Made by a program: the position numbers and the translations under genes. The notes below the pieces were generated by a model. That model did no database searches. It was given only the letters and a program-made list of their open reading frames with translations, and was not told the origin of the DNA. A stretch of 13,881 nucleotides of DNA from Nitrososphaeria archaeon (lineage in GTDB: Archaea > Thermoproteota > Nitrososphaeria > JACIWG01): assembly GCA_014361085.1 (NCBI GenBank), contig JACIWG010000029.1, forward strand, positions 1-13,881, written 5' to 3'. This document shows, piece by piece, positions 7,168 through 13,881 of the stretch. Every line of letters begins with the position of its first letter. The first letter of the stretch is position 1.

Positions 7168-8190
7168 CTAGTAGGCTCCGTCCTTTTTAGCCATATATTT
7201 TAGAAGGTCAACAAGCCTGCATGAGTAGCCCCATTCGTTATCATACCATGCCAAGGTTTTTACCAGATTACCTTCCATGACCATGGTGCTCTGTCCGTCT
7301 ACAATTGCAGAGTGAGGATTGCCTCTGACATCAGAGGAAACGATAGGTTCCATCGTAAACTCTAATATTCCCTTCAAATATGTTTCTGAAGCCTCCTTTA
7401 GTGCAGCGTTAACTATGTCTCTTGTAACAGCCTTCTTTACGATACAGACAAAGTCGTTTACTGAACAGTCTGGTACTGGAACCCTTAATGCAATACCATC
7501 AAGTTTACCCTTCAAATGTGGTAGAACTTCTCCAATAGCCCTTGCCGCACCAGTAGTTGTTGGAATTATGTTCATTGCAGCAGCCCTAGCCCTTCTAAGG
7601 TCCTTATGAGGCAGGTCAAGAACCCTTTGGTCGTTAGTGTACGCATGACATGTTGTCATAAAACCTTTCTCAATACCAAAGTTGTCATCTAAAACCTTTA
7701 CAACTGGCGCAAGACAGTTTGTCGTACACGAGGCATTAGAGACAATAACATGTTTGCTCGGATCATATAGGCTGTTGTTCACACCCATTACCACAGTTAA
7801 GTCAGGGTTTTTTGCGGGTGCGGAAATTATAACCTTTTTAGCGCCTGCAGTAATATGCTTTAAAGCATTTTCTCTATCGGTAAAGAGACCAGTAGACTCG
7901 ATAACATATTCAACACCAAAGCTTTTCCATGGAAGCTGTGAAGGGTCTTTAGCGTTTAAAACCTTAACCTGCTTTCCATCTACAAAAATGGAGTCACCTT
8001 CAGCCTTAACTTCACGATTAAGTTTACCGAAATTTGAGTCATATTTTAGAAGATGAGCTAATGTTGGAGCGTCTGTAATGTCGTTTACTGCAACAACCTC
8101 AAAGTTTGCTTGAAAAGTCTTGTCTTCGAGCGCTGCTCTGAAAAAGAGTCTACCGATTCTACCGAAGCCATTAATGCCAACTCTTATCAT
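7168..8190 (-). CDS. gap: Glyceraldehyde-3-phosphate dehydrogenase, bacterial-type class I
   Basis: This cytoplasmic enzyme phosphorylates and oxidises glyceraldehyde 3-phosphate to 1,3-bisphosphoglycerate, or runs in reverse in gluconeogenesis. It is 340 residues and complete. The Rossmann start is GINGFGRIGR (5-14). The NAD-contacting acidic residue is in VNDITD (Asp37). The catalytic segment is SNASCTTNCLAP with Cys155, and the activating His182 is in TCHAYTNDQ. The signature WYDNEWGYS is at 315-323. The text reads like Bacillus or Thermotoga class I GAPDH. Archaea usually carry the class II enzyme, which lacks this text. Asp37 and the LDLPH segment fit NAD+ rather than NADP+ preference by comparison with the Bacillus enzyme, an inference. 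The ATG at 8190 is about 8 nt from a predicted transcript start. pgk follows after 33 nt. Confidence 0.95.
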   Translation of the reverse strand: MIRVGINGFGRIGRLFFRAALEDKTFQANFEVVAVNDITDAPTLAHLLKYDSNFGKLNREVKAEGDSIFVDGKQVKVLNAKDPSQLPWKSFGVEYVIESTGLFTDRENALKHITAGAKKVIISAPAKNPDLTVVMGVNNSLYDPSKHVIVSNASCTTNCLAPVVKVLDDNFGIEKGFMTTCHAYTNDQRVLDLPHKDLRRARAAAMNIIPTTTGAARAIGEVLPHLKGKLDGIALRVPVPDCSVNDFVCIVKKAVTRDIVNAALKEASETYLKGILEFTMEPIVSSDVRGNPHSAIVDGQSTMVMEGNLVKTLAWYDNEWGYSCRLVDLLKYMAKKDGAY

Positions 8191-8216
8191 ATTGCATCAA
8201 ACCATGGACATCGGTT

Positions 8217-8229
8217 ACATATATAAAAG
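8217..8229. promoter_or_regulatory. Shared TATA-like box between the GAPDH operon and the unrecognised gene
   Basis: ACATATATAAAAG reads as a TATA box both ways. On the minus strand its centre is about 26 nt before position 8198, 8 nt ahead of the GAPDH ATG. On the plus strand it predicts a start near 8250, ahead of TTG 8259 and ATG 8277. Inferred from spacing and composition only. Confidence 0.5.
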
Positions 8230-8276
8230 TTTCCATATCTCATGAAAAAATTAATAAGTTGAAGGTTTATAGTTGT

Positions 8277-8951
8277 ATGGATAAGTTAATGCTCTTTAAA
8301 GTAAAATCTTTGGAAGAGCTTGCAAAGATGATTGTAGCATCTAAGACTGCCGAGCTAATGCAATACTATGGCGGAATATTTGTTACTGGAACAGGTGTTT
8401 TGAAAGAATACTTTACATTCGGAGACCCAGACGATTCAATCGACTTCATGAACATATATTTTACAGAAGATGAGGATGTAAAAGAAAAGTTTCTAAAATT
8501 TTCTACTTCAGGGGGAAAGAAACTGATTACGCCATCTAAGGGTATCGAGGGCACGGACATTTATATTCCACTAATATATCTTGACGCAGGAAGTGATTAT
8601 AGAAGATTTCCAAAGGACACACCTCTTATCATAAAGACTAAAACCTTTGAAGACCTACTACGCTCAACATTAGGTTGGCCGATTATAAAAAGAGCTTTTG
8701 TATTATACAATTGGGAGTATTCGGGCAAACATGTTTACACGATAAAGCTTGTTCAAAGAATATTTGACAGGAGCCGTAGAATATATTTTACATACCTTGC
8801 TGAAAGTGATGTTGGCGGAAAGTTTGTCGGCTACAGGGTTTCAAGTATTGAAGAATGGAGGATAACAGACAACCTTCTAGAGCCAAAATGGGTCTACTTT
8901 CCAATAGTTAGGCTTGAAAACGGATTCGAGGAGCTTTCAAGAAACCTTTAG
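8277..8951 (+). CDS. Protein of unknown function
   Basis: I do not recognise this 224-residue protein. It looks like a real gene: it has one long open frame, no competing frame, a promoter-like box about 26 nt upstream of a predicted start, and codon use like its neighbours. It is soluble by eye, with no signal peptide or membrane helix, and it has no cysteine after the start. The N-terminus suggests a helix (LEELAKMIVASKTAELMQYY), followed by a glycine-containing strand (GGIFVTGTG) and then an acidic patch (FGDPDDSIDF, TEDEDVKEK). The C-terminal half is strand-like and basic (KLVQRIFDRSRRIYFTYL). ATG 8277 is preferred, with a weak GAAGGT 10 nt upstream; TTG 8259 would add six residues and be nearly leaderless. 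It is divergent from gap and overlaps the convergent acetyltransferase gene by 4 nt. Confidence 0.75.
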   Translation: MDKLMLFKVKSLEELAKMIVASKTAELMQYYGGIFVTGTGVLKEYFTFGDPDDSIDFMNIYFTEDEDVKEKFLKFSTSGGKKLITPSKGIEGTDIYIPLIYLDAGSDYRRFPKDTPLIIKTKTFEDLLRSTLGWPIIKRAFVLYNWEYSGKHVYTIKLVQRIFDRSRRIYFTYLAESDVGGKFVGYRVSSIEEWRITDNLLEPKWVYFPIVRLENGFEELSRNL

Positions 8952-9406
8952 AGGCTCTTTTTAACCCAAATGTAGATGGAGGTACGCTCAAACTTTTTCT
9001 TTTCAAAAAATTTTAGAGCCTTCCCATTTGTGGCTTCAATATCTGCTAAAACTATTCTTACACCAAACTCCTTAAACTTTCCCTCTAAAGAATCATATAG
9101 TCTGCTTGCAACACCACTCTTCTGATACCTTTTTCTTACACCAAGCCAGACCACATAGCCATATTTCCAAGGGGACTGTGGTTTCTCGATAACGGTTCCC
9201 ATGATGAAGCCTATAACTTTACCATTACATTCTGCAACAAGACAGAGGTCCTTATTATTGTTGAAAAGTGATGTAACCGTGTACTCGTCCCAAGTCCTGT
9301 ACATTATTGGAAAACTTTCGCTGGAAAAAAGTGATTCCCCAATATGAAAAACTTCTGGGAGGTCGTCTATACACATTTCCCTAATCTTTATAATCAAAGG
9401 CTGCAC
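8948..9406 (-). CDS. GNAT-family N-acetyltransferase
   Basis: This is a compact acetyl-CoA-dependent acetyltransferase of 152 residues, a usual size for the family. The N-terminal strand and first helix (IKIREMCIDDLPEVFHIGE) fit the GNAT opening. The central strand VIGFIMGTVI leads to motif A, WLGVRKRY then QKSGVA (95-100), which matches the pyrophosphate-binding Q/R-x-x-G-x-G/A. A later segment NGKALKFFEKKKF (127-139) is the usual NxxAxxFYxxxGF region, with Lys where Gly is common. The substrate may be a protein N-terminus, amino acid or antibiotic and cannot be told. The start is GTG 9406 (near-leaderless) or TTG 9397, which has GGGTG 6 nt upstream; the domain fits either. It lies 33 nt after the SufB-like stop and overlaps the convergent unknown gene by 4 nt (TAA and TAG stops). 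Confidence 0.85.
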   Translation of the reverse strand: MQPLIIKIREMCIDDLPEVFHIGESLFSSESFPIMYRTWDEYTVTSLFNNNKDLCLVAECNGKVIGFIMGTVIEKPQSPWKYGYVVWLGVRKRYQKSGVASRLYDSLEGKFKEFGVRIVLADIEATNGKALKFFEKKKFERTSIYIWVKKSL

Positions 9407-9408
9407 CC
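9404..9408 (-). promoter_or_regulatory. Possible ribosome binding site for an alternative GNAT start
   Basis: GGGTG on the minus strand lies 6 nt before TTG at 9397. If used, the protein starts three residues later than at GTG 9406, which is part of this motif. Weak but well spaced. Confidence 0.3.
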
Positions 9409-9437
9409 GACCATTTCATAAAATTTTACAAAACCAT

Positions 9438-9448
9438 TTTTATAAAAA
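9438..9448 (-). promoter_or_regulatory. TATA-like box for the acetyltransferase gene, over the SufB-like stop codon
   Basis: TTTTTATAAAA on the minus strand includes the TAA stop at 9442-9440 of the SufB-like gene. Its centre predicts a transcript start near 9417, about 11 nt before GTG 9406. This suggests the acetyltransferase has its own promoter rather than relying on the suf transcript. Confidence 0.4.
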
Positions 9449-10675
9449 TTTTGTTGCAGACTCCATCAAAACCCTTATCTGCTTCTCCAGTAGAGATGGT
9501 AGACTGGGAACTTTAACTTCAAGAAAACCTCTAACAAGCATTGAAATGGCTTCATCTCTTCCAATACCCTTTGTTAGCAGGTAAAAGATTATGTCTTCAG
9601 AAAGCTTTCCTATGGCAGCTTCATGAGTTAATTCAACATCCTTGACTGTGGAATCAAGTTCAGGTATAGTCCATATTCTGGAACCATCATTTAAGATTAG
9701 GCCACGACATTCAATGTGACCCTTTACATCCGGAGCCTCAGAATATATTCTGGCTCTAGCAACAATCCTAGAGTTATCGGTTGAAACACTTCTGGACACT
9801 ATTTCAGCACTAGAACCTTTTCCAGAAACCTTTACAGCTGAACCTAGGTCAATGTAGGAACTTGACCTGCCAACTATAATCGAAGACATAAAAGCTCTAG
9901 ACCTTTCGCCCTTCAAATGGACAAACGGATACGATTGCAGACTATCAAGACCCGAAACATTCAAGTTAATGTAATGGTTAATGAATGTTCCACCATCTTC
10001 TACGATAGCTGCAGTACGTGGGCGAACATGTGTTGAACGATTCCAGTCATGTATCATTGTAAATGTTACCGTAGAATTCCTTTTAACATAGAATTCTGTA
10101 ATACCTGCATGTAAGCCTACAGATTCAGGCATTGTAGCACAACCAGTTACCACATGCAAAGTTGACCCTGGTTCAGCGACAATAATGTTATGTGGAGCCT
10201 GAAATGTCTCATTAGATTTTATGAAAAGGCAGGCTTGTATAGGAAATTCTGTAACAGAGTTTTCTTTAGAAACAATTACATAACCGCCTTTCCCATACAG
10301 GTGTGCTGCTGCAGTAAACTTGTCTTGGCCTACGTCAATTAGGGTCCAAAAATATTTTTCAACAAAATCTTCATCCTTTAAAGCATCTTCTAGACTCAAT
10401 ATTTCAACATATGGATACAATCTTTTCTTATATATTAGGTTGTGGTCTACTTGCATATAGGTTCCAGAACTTATGCTTCCACTTAAGTCTATACCAATAT
10501 TTTTTACTCTCTCAACAACATCTTTAGGAACAGAATTTATGTCTTCAACTTCCTTTATTTCATTAGAAGTTTTTATGTAATTTGCTAAATCAACATCTGG
10601 ACCATATGATGAAGTTGTCTGGAGAGAACTTTTGGCTCTATTATTCAAAAACTCTATCTTCTTTCCTGCACTCAA
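9440..10675 (-). CDS. sufB: SufB/SufD-like Fe-S cluster scaffold protein (SmsB-like)
   Basis: This cytoplasmic protein pairs with the SufC ATPase to build and hand on Fe-S clusters. It is 411 residues, shorter than bacterial SufB (about 470-495). The beta-helix core shows HNIIVAEPGSTLHVVTGC (Cys179) and LHAGITEFYVK. The C-terminal SufC-binding part has VELTHEAAIGKLSEDIIFY (His351, Glu352) and RDEAISMLVRGF. From remembered E. coli SufB, the scaffold Cys405 falls at Ser342 here, while the His-Glu pair is kept. Only three cysteines remain: 149, 179 and 323. Start TTG 10675 overlaps the SufC stop as TTGA, with GGGTGAT 5 nt upstream, so the pair is translationally coupled. No SufD, SufS or SufE lies beside it. 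This fits the two-gene SMS or archaeal-SUF type; SufD is less likely. Confidence 0.9.
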   Translation of the reverse strand: MSAGKKIEFLNNRAKSSLQTTSSYGPDVDLANYIKTSNEIKEVEDINSVPKDVVERVKNIGIDLSGSISSGTYMQVDHNLIYKKRLYPYVEILSLEDALKDEDFVEKYFWTLIDVGQDKFTAAAHLYGKGGYVIVSKENSVTEFPIQACLFIKSNETFQAPHNIIVAEPGSTLHVVTGCATMPESVGLHAGITEFYVKRNSTVTFTMIHDWNRSTHVRPRTAAIVEDGGTFINHYINLNVSGLDSLQSYPFVHLKGERSRAFMSSIIVGRSSSYIDLGSAVKVSGKGSSAEIVSRSVSTDNSRIVARARIYSEAPDVKGHIECRGLILNDGSRIWTIPELDSTVKDVELTHEAAIGKLSEDIIFYLLTKGIGRDEAISMLVRGFLEVKVPSLPSLLEKQIRVLMESATKFL

Positions 10676-11436
10676 ACCTTATCACCCAAATACGTGCAGG
10701 GGAAACGGTCACCATAACATTTTGTACACCAGTCGAAACCATGCTTTAATACATCGTTAACAAGATTTTCTGTAGGACCATAACATATTATCCTACCATT
10801 TTGCATAATATATGTTCGATGAGTTAAAACATATCTTGAAATGTATCCCAAGTGTGTTACAATAAGGCCTGAAGGTTTTTCCACTGCAGTTCGACTGCTA
10901 TCTGACAAAAGTCTTCCTATAGCGTTGCCCACTAAAACCATGTTTTCAACATCAACACCAGAGTCAGGTTCATCTAATAATGCGAGAGAAGGTTTCTGTA
11001 GGAGGAGCAAAAATATTTCTGCACGCTTCATTTCGCCTCCACTGAATCCTACATTAATTTCCCTGTCCAAAAAATTTGTTAAGTTTAGTGAAGAAGCTAA
11101 GGCTTCAATTTCAGCCTCATCTTTTACAATCTTTTTAGCTAGAGCCCTTAAAGTTATACCATAAACTTTTGGCGGGAACTGGAGTGCAGCACCCAAACCA
11201 AGCTTAACCCTTTCTTCAGTTGACATACTGGTAACATCTTTTCCTTTAAAAACTATTGAACCTTCTTTAACAATATATCTTGGATGCCCCATTAGAGTGT
11301 ATATTAGAGAAGATTTTCCTGAACCATTTGGTCCCATAAGTAGAACAGTTTCTCCAAAACCTATTGAGAGCGAGAGATTTTTTAATATAGTCTTTCCTTC
11401 AACTTCTACCGTTAGGTTTCTAATATCCAACAGCAT
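10672..11436 (-). CDS. sufC: SufC Fe-S assembly ATPase (ABC-type)
   Basis: This is a soluble ABC ATPase that binds the SufB-like scaffold and powers cluster assembly in the cytoplasm. It is 254 residues, normal for SufC. Motifs in order are Walker A GPNGSGKS (35-42), Q-loop Gln86 (ALQFPP), signature FSGGE (131-135), Walker B LALLDE (151-156) followed by PDSGVD, and the switch His195 (VTH). It lacks membrane segments, as expected. The C-terminal tail GFDWCTKCYGDRFPCTYL carries a C-x2-C-x6-C cluster (237, 240, 247) not present in E. coli SufC as I remember it. The ATG at 11436 lies 4 nt after a predicted transcript start. This is the first gene of the sufC-sufB unit, and its stop overlaps the next start. 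The upstream neighbour ppsA ends 72 nt away. Confidence 0.93.
   Translation of the reverse strand: MLLDIRNLTVEVEGKTILKNLSLSIGFGETVLLMGPNGSGKSSLIYTLMGHPRYIVKEGSIVFKGKDVTSMSTEERVKLGLGAALQFPPKVYGITLRALAKKIVKDEAEIEALASSLNLTNFLDREINVGFSGGEMKRAEIFLLLLQKPSLALLDEPDSGVDVENMVLVGNAIGRLLSDSSRTAVEKPSGLIVTHLGYISRYVLTHRTYIMQNGRIICYGPTENLVNDVLKHGFDWCTKCYGDRFPCTYLGDKV
10681..10687 (-). promoter_or_regulatory. Ribosome binding site for the TTG-started SufB-like gene
   Basis: GGGTGAT on the minus strand lies 5 nt before TTG 10675, inside the sufC coding end. The close match to GGAGGTGATC supports the TTG and the stop-start coupling. Confidence 0.65.
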
Positions 11437-11459
11437 ATTCTAGCATCATGGTATAACAG

Positions 11460-11471
11460 TATAATAATAAA
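11460..11471 (-). promoter_or_regulatory. TATA-like box for the sufC-sufB unit
   Basis: TTTATTATTATA on the minus strand is centred about 26 nt before position 11440, just ahead of the sufC ATG at 11436. The leader would be about 4 nt. The surrounding sequence is A+T-rich, so the exact box is uncertain. Confidence 0.4.
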
Positions 11472-11482
11472 TAATTATTGTG

Positions 11483-11492
11483 TAATAAAAAA
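11483..11492 (-). terminator. Oligo-T stop after ppsA
   Basis: On the minus strand, 17 nt after the ppsA stop, TTTTTTATTA follows a C-rich stretch without a clear hairpin. This resembles an archaeal T-tract terminator separating ppsA from sufC. Confidence 0.4.
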
Positions 11493-11508
11493 TGGGGTTT
11501 GGGAAAAC

Positions 11509-13881
11509 TTATTTTAGAAGGCTTCCCTTTTGACTGGATAAAGTGTTTTTAAGTTCCAAAAGACGTTTTAGTATTAGTTTTTGCTCTACACTTGCTACAA
11601 GCTTCTTTGTTGCTACTACAACGTCTGGGTTTACTGAAATGCTGTCTATTCCATTTTCTACAAGGAATTCTGTTATTTCTGGATAGACTGATGGAGCTTG
11701 GCCGCAGATGCTTACTGTTACACCGTTTTCGTGAGCGACTTTTATAAGGTGCGCTATAGACCTTAGGACAGCAGGGTCTCTTTCATCAAAGTAGCCTAGA
11801 TTGCCTAGTATGCCACTGTCCCTGTCTGCTCCAAGCAGTAGTTGTGTTAGATCGTTTGAACCAATGCTGAAGCCGTCACAGAGTTTACTGAATTCGTCAG
11901 CAAGTATTATTATTGATGGCACTTCAGCCATGAACCATAGTTTGAAGTCTTTACCACGTTCCAGACCCTCCTCCTTCATTATCTTTATAGCCTTTTCAAC
12001 TTCCCATGTTGTTCTAACGAATGGTAGCATGACCCAAACGTTCTTTAGACCCATTTCATCTCTTACCTTCTTTATAGCCTTGCATTCTAGTCTAAAGCCT
12101 GGCTCATATTCTGGACTAATGTATCGTGAAACACCTCTCCAGCCTATCATTGGATTGTTTTCTTTTGGCTCATACTTTTCACCGCCTTTTAGAGCAGCGT
12201 ACTCGTTTGTCTTAAAGTCACTTAATCTGACCACTACAGGTCTTGGATATATTGCACTGGCAACCTTAGCTATACCTTCAGCAAGCTTGTCAACAAATAC
12301 TTGGGGCTTACCTTGTTCAATTAGAGCCAACGGATGCTCTCCAACCCAGTCAGCGATTATGAACTCGATCCTCATCAAGCCGATGCCGTCGAAGGGTAGA
12401 TTCTTGTATTCGTCAATCTTGTCAGGTTCACCAAGGTTCATGTAAACTTTTGTGCCAGTGATAGGCACAGTACTTGCTATTACAGCGGCAGCTGGAACCT
12501 CTGCCTTAGCCTCAGGTTTAGCTTCCTCGACAACACCATCATATATTACTCCAAGTGAGCCGTCAACTGTCACTAGCTGTCCAGTCTTTAGTACTTCTGT
12601 CGCAACCTTTGTTCCAACAACACAGGGTACACCAAGCTCTCTAGAGACAATTGCCGCATGAGCGGTCATACCTCCACCGTTTGTCACGATTGCAGCAGCC
12701 TTTCTCATTGCTGGAACCCAGTCTGGTGCAGTCATTTCTGTTACAAGAATTTCACCTTCTTGGAACTGTGATATGTCCTTTACATCCATTATAACTCGAA
12801 CCTTTCCAGAAGCTCTACCGGGTGAAGCGCCTAGCCCTCTTACAAGAATCTTTGCTTCAGCTGGCCTAACCTTTTCAACTTTGGCTTCAGTTTCAGCCTT
12901 TGCAGACCACACTGTTTCAGGTCTTGCCTGAACAATATACAGTTTGTTTGTGTCAGAGTCTAGGGCCCATTCAATATCCATTGCACGGCCATAGTGCTTT
13001 TCTATAAGCTCAGCATACTTTGCTAGTTCGACAACCTGTTCATCATTCAAGCATGGAATGTTTTGGAGTTCAGGTGGAACATCAACTTCTTTGCTGAAGC
13101 CTTCCTCACTCTTACCCTTTATAGTCATAACCCTCTTCTGGGAAATGTTCTTTTCAAGTATCTTTAGTGAACCCTTTTCTACAACAAACCTGTCTGGGTC
13201 AACATGCCCTTGTACAACTGACTCTCCAACACCCCATGCACCTTCTATAACAACAACATTTCTGTCTCCTGTTACAGGGTTCAGTGTAAACATTACACCA
13301 GCTGCTTTACTGTTAACCATCTTCTGCACTCCAACTGAAAGCTTAACCTTGAAGTGGTCGAATCCCTTCTCAACCCTGTAAGCTATGGCTCTTGGAGTAA
13401 AGAGTGAACTTATACACTTTTTAGTACTTTCTATAAGAGCTTCTCTTCCTGAAACGAAAAGGTATGTTTCCTGCTGTCCAGCGAAGGAGGCTGTTGGAAG
13501 ATCTTCTGCTGTAGCACTACTTCTAACCGCAACCTCCGGGTTTTCCTTCCCAACCTTTTCACCGAGACGCTTATAGTATTTCATCATCTCCTCTTCAAGA
13601 GCCTTTGGGAACTCACATGATTCAATAAGTGCTCGAACCTTCTTAGATGTTTCAGTAAGCTTCTCTAAATCGTTTATGTCTAAGCCTGAGAGGAGGTCAA
13701 CAATCTTTTGAGCGATACCTGAAGCGTTTATGAAGTAATCGTATCCTGCGGCTGTTAAAGCAAAACCTGGAGGCACCGGTATGCCCGCGTTTATCATTTC
13801 ACCTAAGCTAGCATTTTTGCCACCAACAAGTGGAACATCATCCTTTCTTATCTCCTCAAATTCTAGGAAGAACCTATCTTT
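11509..13881 (-). CDS. ppsA: Phosphoenolpyruvate synthase, 5' end cut off by window edge
   Basis: This cytoplasmic enzyme converts pyruvate, ATP and water to PEP, AMP and phosphate, feeding gluconeogenesis; in some archaea it may also run in reverse. 790 residues are visible and only the first few are missing. The frame stays open through LVGGKNASLGEM to the right edge, so the internal ATG at 13797 is not the start. The ATP-grasp N-domain has VRSSATAEDLP (about 119-129). The phosphohistidine domain has GGGMTAHAAIVSRELGVP with His408 (12658-12660). The C-terminal barrel has GLMRIEFII and SICGQAPS with Cys726, matching the E. coli catalytic cysteine. Two charged Ala/Glu/Lys/Pro-rich linkers (about 323-346 and 448-468) flank the swivelling His domain. 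A T-tract and then the sufC promoter follow. It is distinguished from pyruvate phosphate dikinase by its size and the GQAPS ending. Confidence 0.95.
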   Translation of the reverse strand, partial: KDRFFLEFEEIRKDDVPLVGGKNASLGEMINAGIPVPPGFALTAAGYDYFINASGIAQKIVDLLSGLDINDLEKLTETSKKVRALIESCEFPKALEEEMMKYYKRLGEKVGKENPEVAVRSSATAEDLPTASFAGQQETYLFVSGREALIESTKKCISSLFTPRAIAYRVEKGFDHFKVKLSVGVQKMVNSKAAGVMFTLNPVTGDRNVVVIEGAWGVGESVVQGHVDPDRFVVEKGSLKILEKNISQKRVMTIKGKSEEGFSKEVDVPPELQNIPCLNDEQVVELAKYAELIEKHYGRAMDIEWALDSDTNKLYIVQARPETVWSAKAETEAKVEKVRPAEAKILVRGLGASPGRASGKVRVIMDVKDISQFQEGEILVTEMTAPDWVPAMRKAAAIVTNGGGMTAHAAIVSRELGVPCVVGTKVATEVLKTGQLVTVDGSLGVIYDGVVEEAKPEAKAEVPAAAVIASTVPITGTKVYMNLGEPDKIDEYKNLPFDGIGLMRIEFIIADWVGEHPLALIEQGKPQVFVDKLAEGIAKVASAIYPRPVVVRLSDFKTNEYAALKGGEKYEPKENNPMIGWRGVSRYISPEYEPGFRLECKAIKKVRDEMGLKNVWVMLPFVRTTWEVEKAIKIMKEEGLERGKDFKLWFMAEVPSIIILADEFSKLCDGFSIGSNDLTQLLLGADRDSGILGNLGYFDERDPAVLRSIAHLIKVAHENGVTVSICGQAPSVYPEITEFLVENGIDSISVNPDVVVATKKLVASVEQKLILKRLLELKNTLSSQKGSLLK

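Noticed and set aside
9440..11436. ABC transporter ATPase with an unrelated partner
   Set aside because: The partner has SufB-type motifs and no membrane helices, and the ATPase has SufC-specific features such as the LDEPDSGVD text.
11801..12445. Plus-strand open frame of 214 residues inside ppsA
   Set aside because: It is antisense to the conserved PEP synthase barrel, Ser/Pro/Leu-rich, and has no domain or ribosome site.
13798..13881. Taking ATG 13797 as the true start of ppsA
   Set aside because: The frame stays open upstream and encodes the conserved LVGGKNASLGE segment, so the gene continues beyond the window.
1..13881. A new defence, mobile or secretion system
   Set aside because: No nuclease, integrase, transposase, toxin, repeat array or flanking repeats were seen. 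The genes are mainly metabolic and housekeeping.

Overview
The window looks like part of an archaeal chromosome that is A+T-rich and densely coding. Three things support this: an archaeal-type phosphoglycerate kinase, a stand-alone two-gene SufC/SufB-like iron-sulfur scaffold pair, and TATA-like boxes about 26 nt ahead of several predicted transcript starts. Internal operon genes start with TTG behind GGTG-type ribosome binding sites, while several first genes have almost no leader, which is a common archaeal pattern. I cannot name the lineage from the sequence alone. A relative of the Thermoproteota/Bathyarchaeia is a guess.

Layout, left to right: (1) the N-terminal part of a nitroreductase-like flavoprotein, minus strand, running off the left edge; (2) divergently from it, a SERCA-like P-type (IIA) Ca2+ ATPase, followed after 27 nt by a large secreted, membrane-anchored modular surface protein; (3) facing these, an operon of bacterial-type (class I) glyceraldehyde-3-phosphate dehydrogenase and archaeal-type phosphoglycerate kinase, minus strand; (4) a divergent gene for a protein I do not recognise; (5) a minus-strand block with a GNAT acetyltransferase, a SufB-like scaffold protein and the SufC ATPase; (6) phosphoenolpyruvate synthase, minus strand, its first residues cut off by the right edge. 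No gene-free stretch exceeds 300 bases; every intergenic region is under 100 bases.

The genes are mainly central metabolism and housekeeping. PEP synthase, GAPDH and PGK are steps of gluconeogenesis or lower glycolysis. SufC and SufB-like together form the minimal scaffold for Fe-S cluster assembly. The ATPase exports Ca2+ or a similar cation at the cell membrane, and the surface protein may share its transcript. I see no CRISPR array, tRNA, rRNA, insertion sequence, toxin-antitoxin pair or defence island. The most unusual points are the bacterial-type GAPDH beside an archaeal PGK, the modular surface protein beside the Ca2+ pump, the cysteine-rich SufC tail, and the unrecognised gene at 8277-8951.
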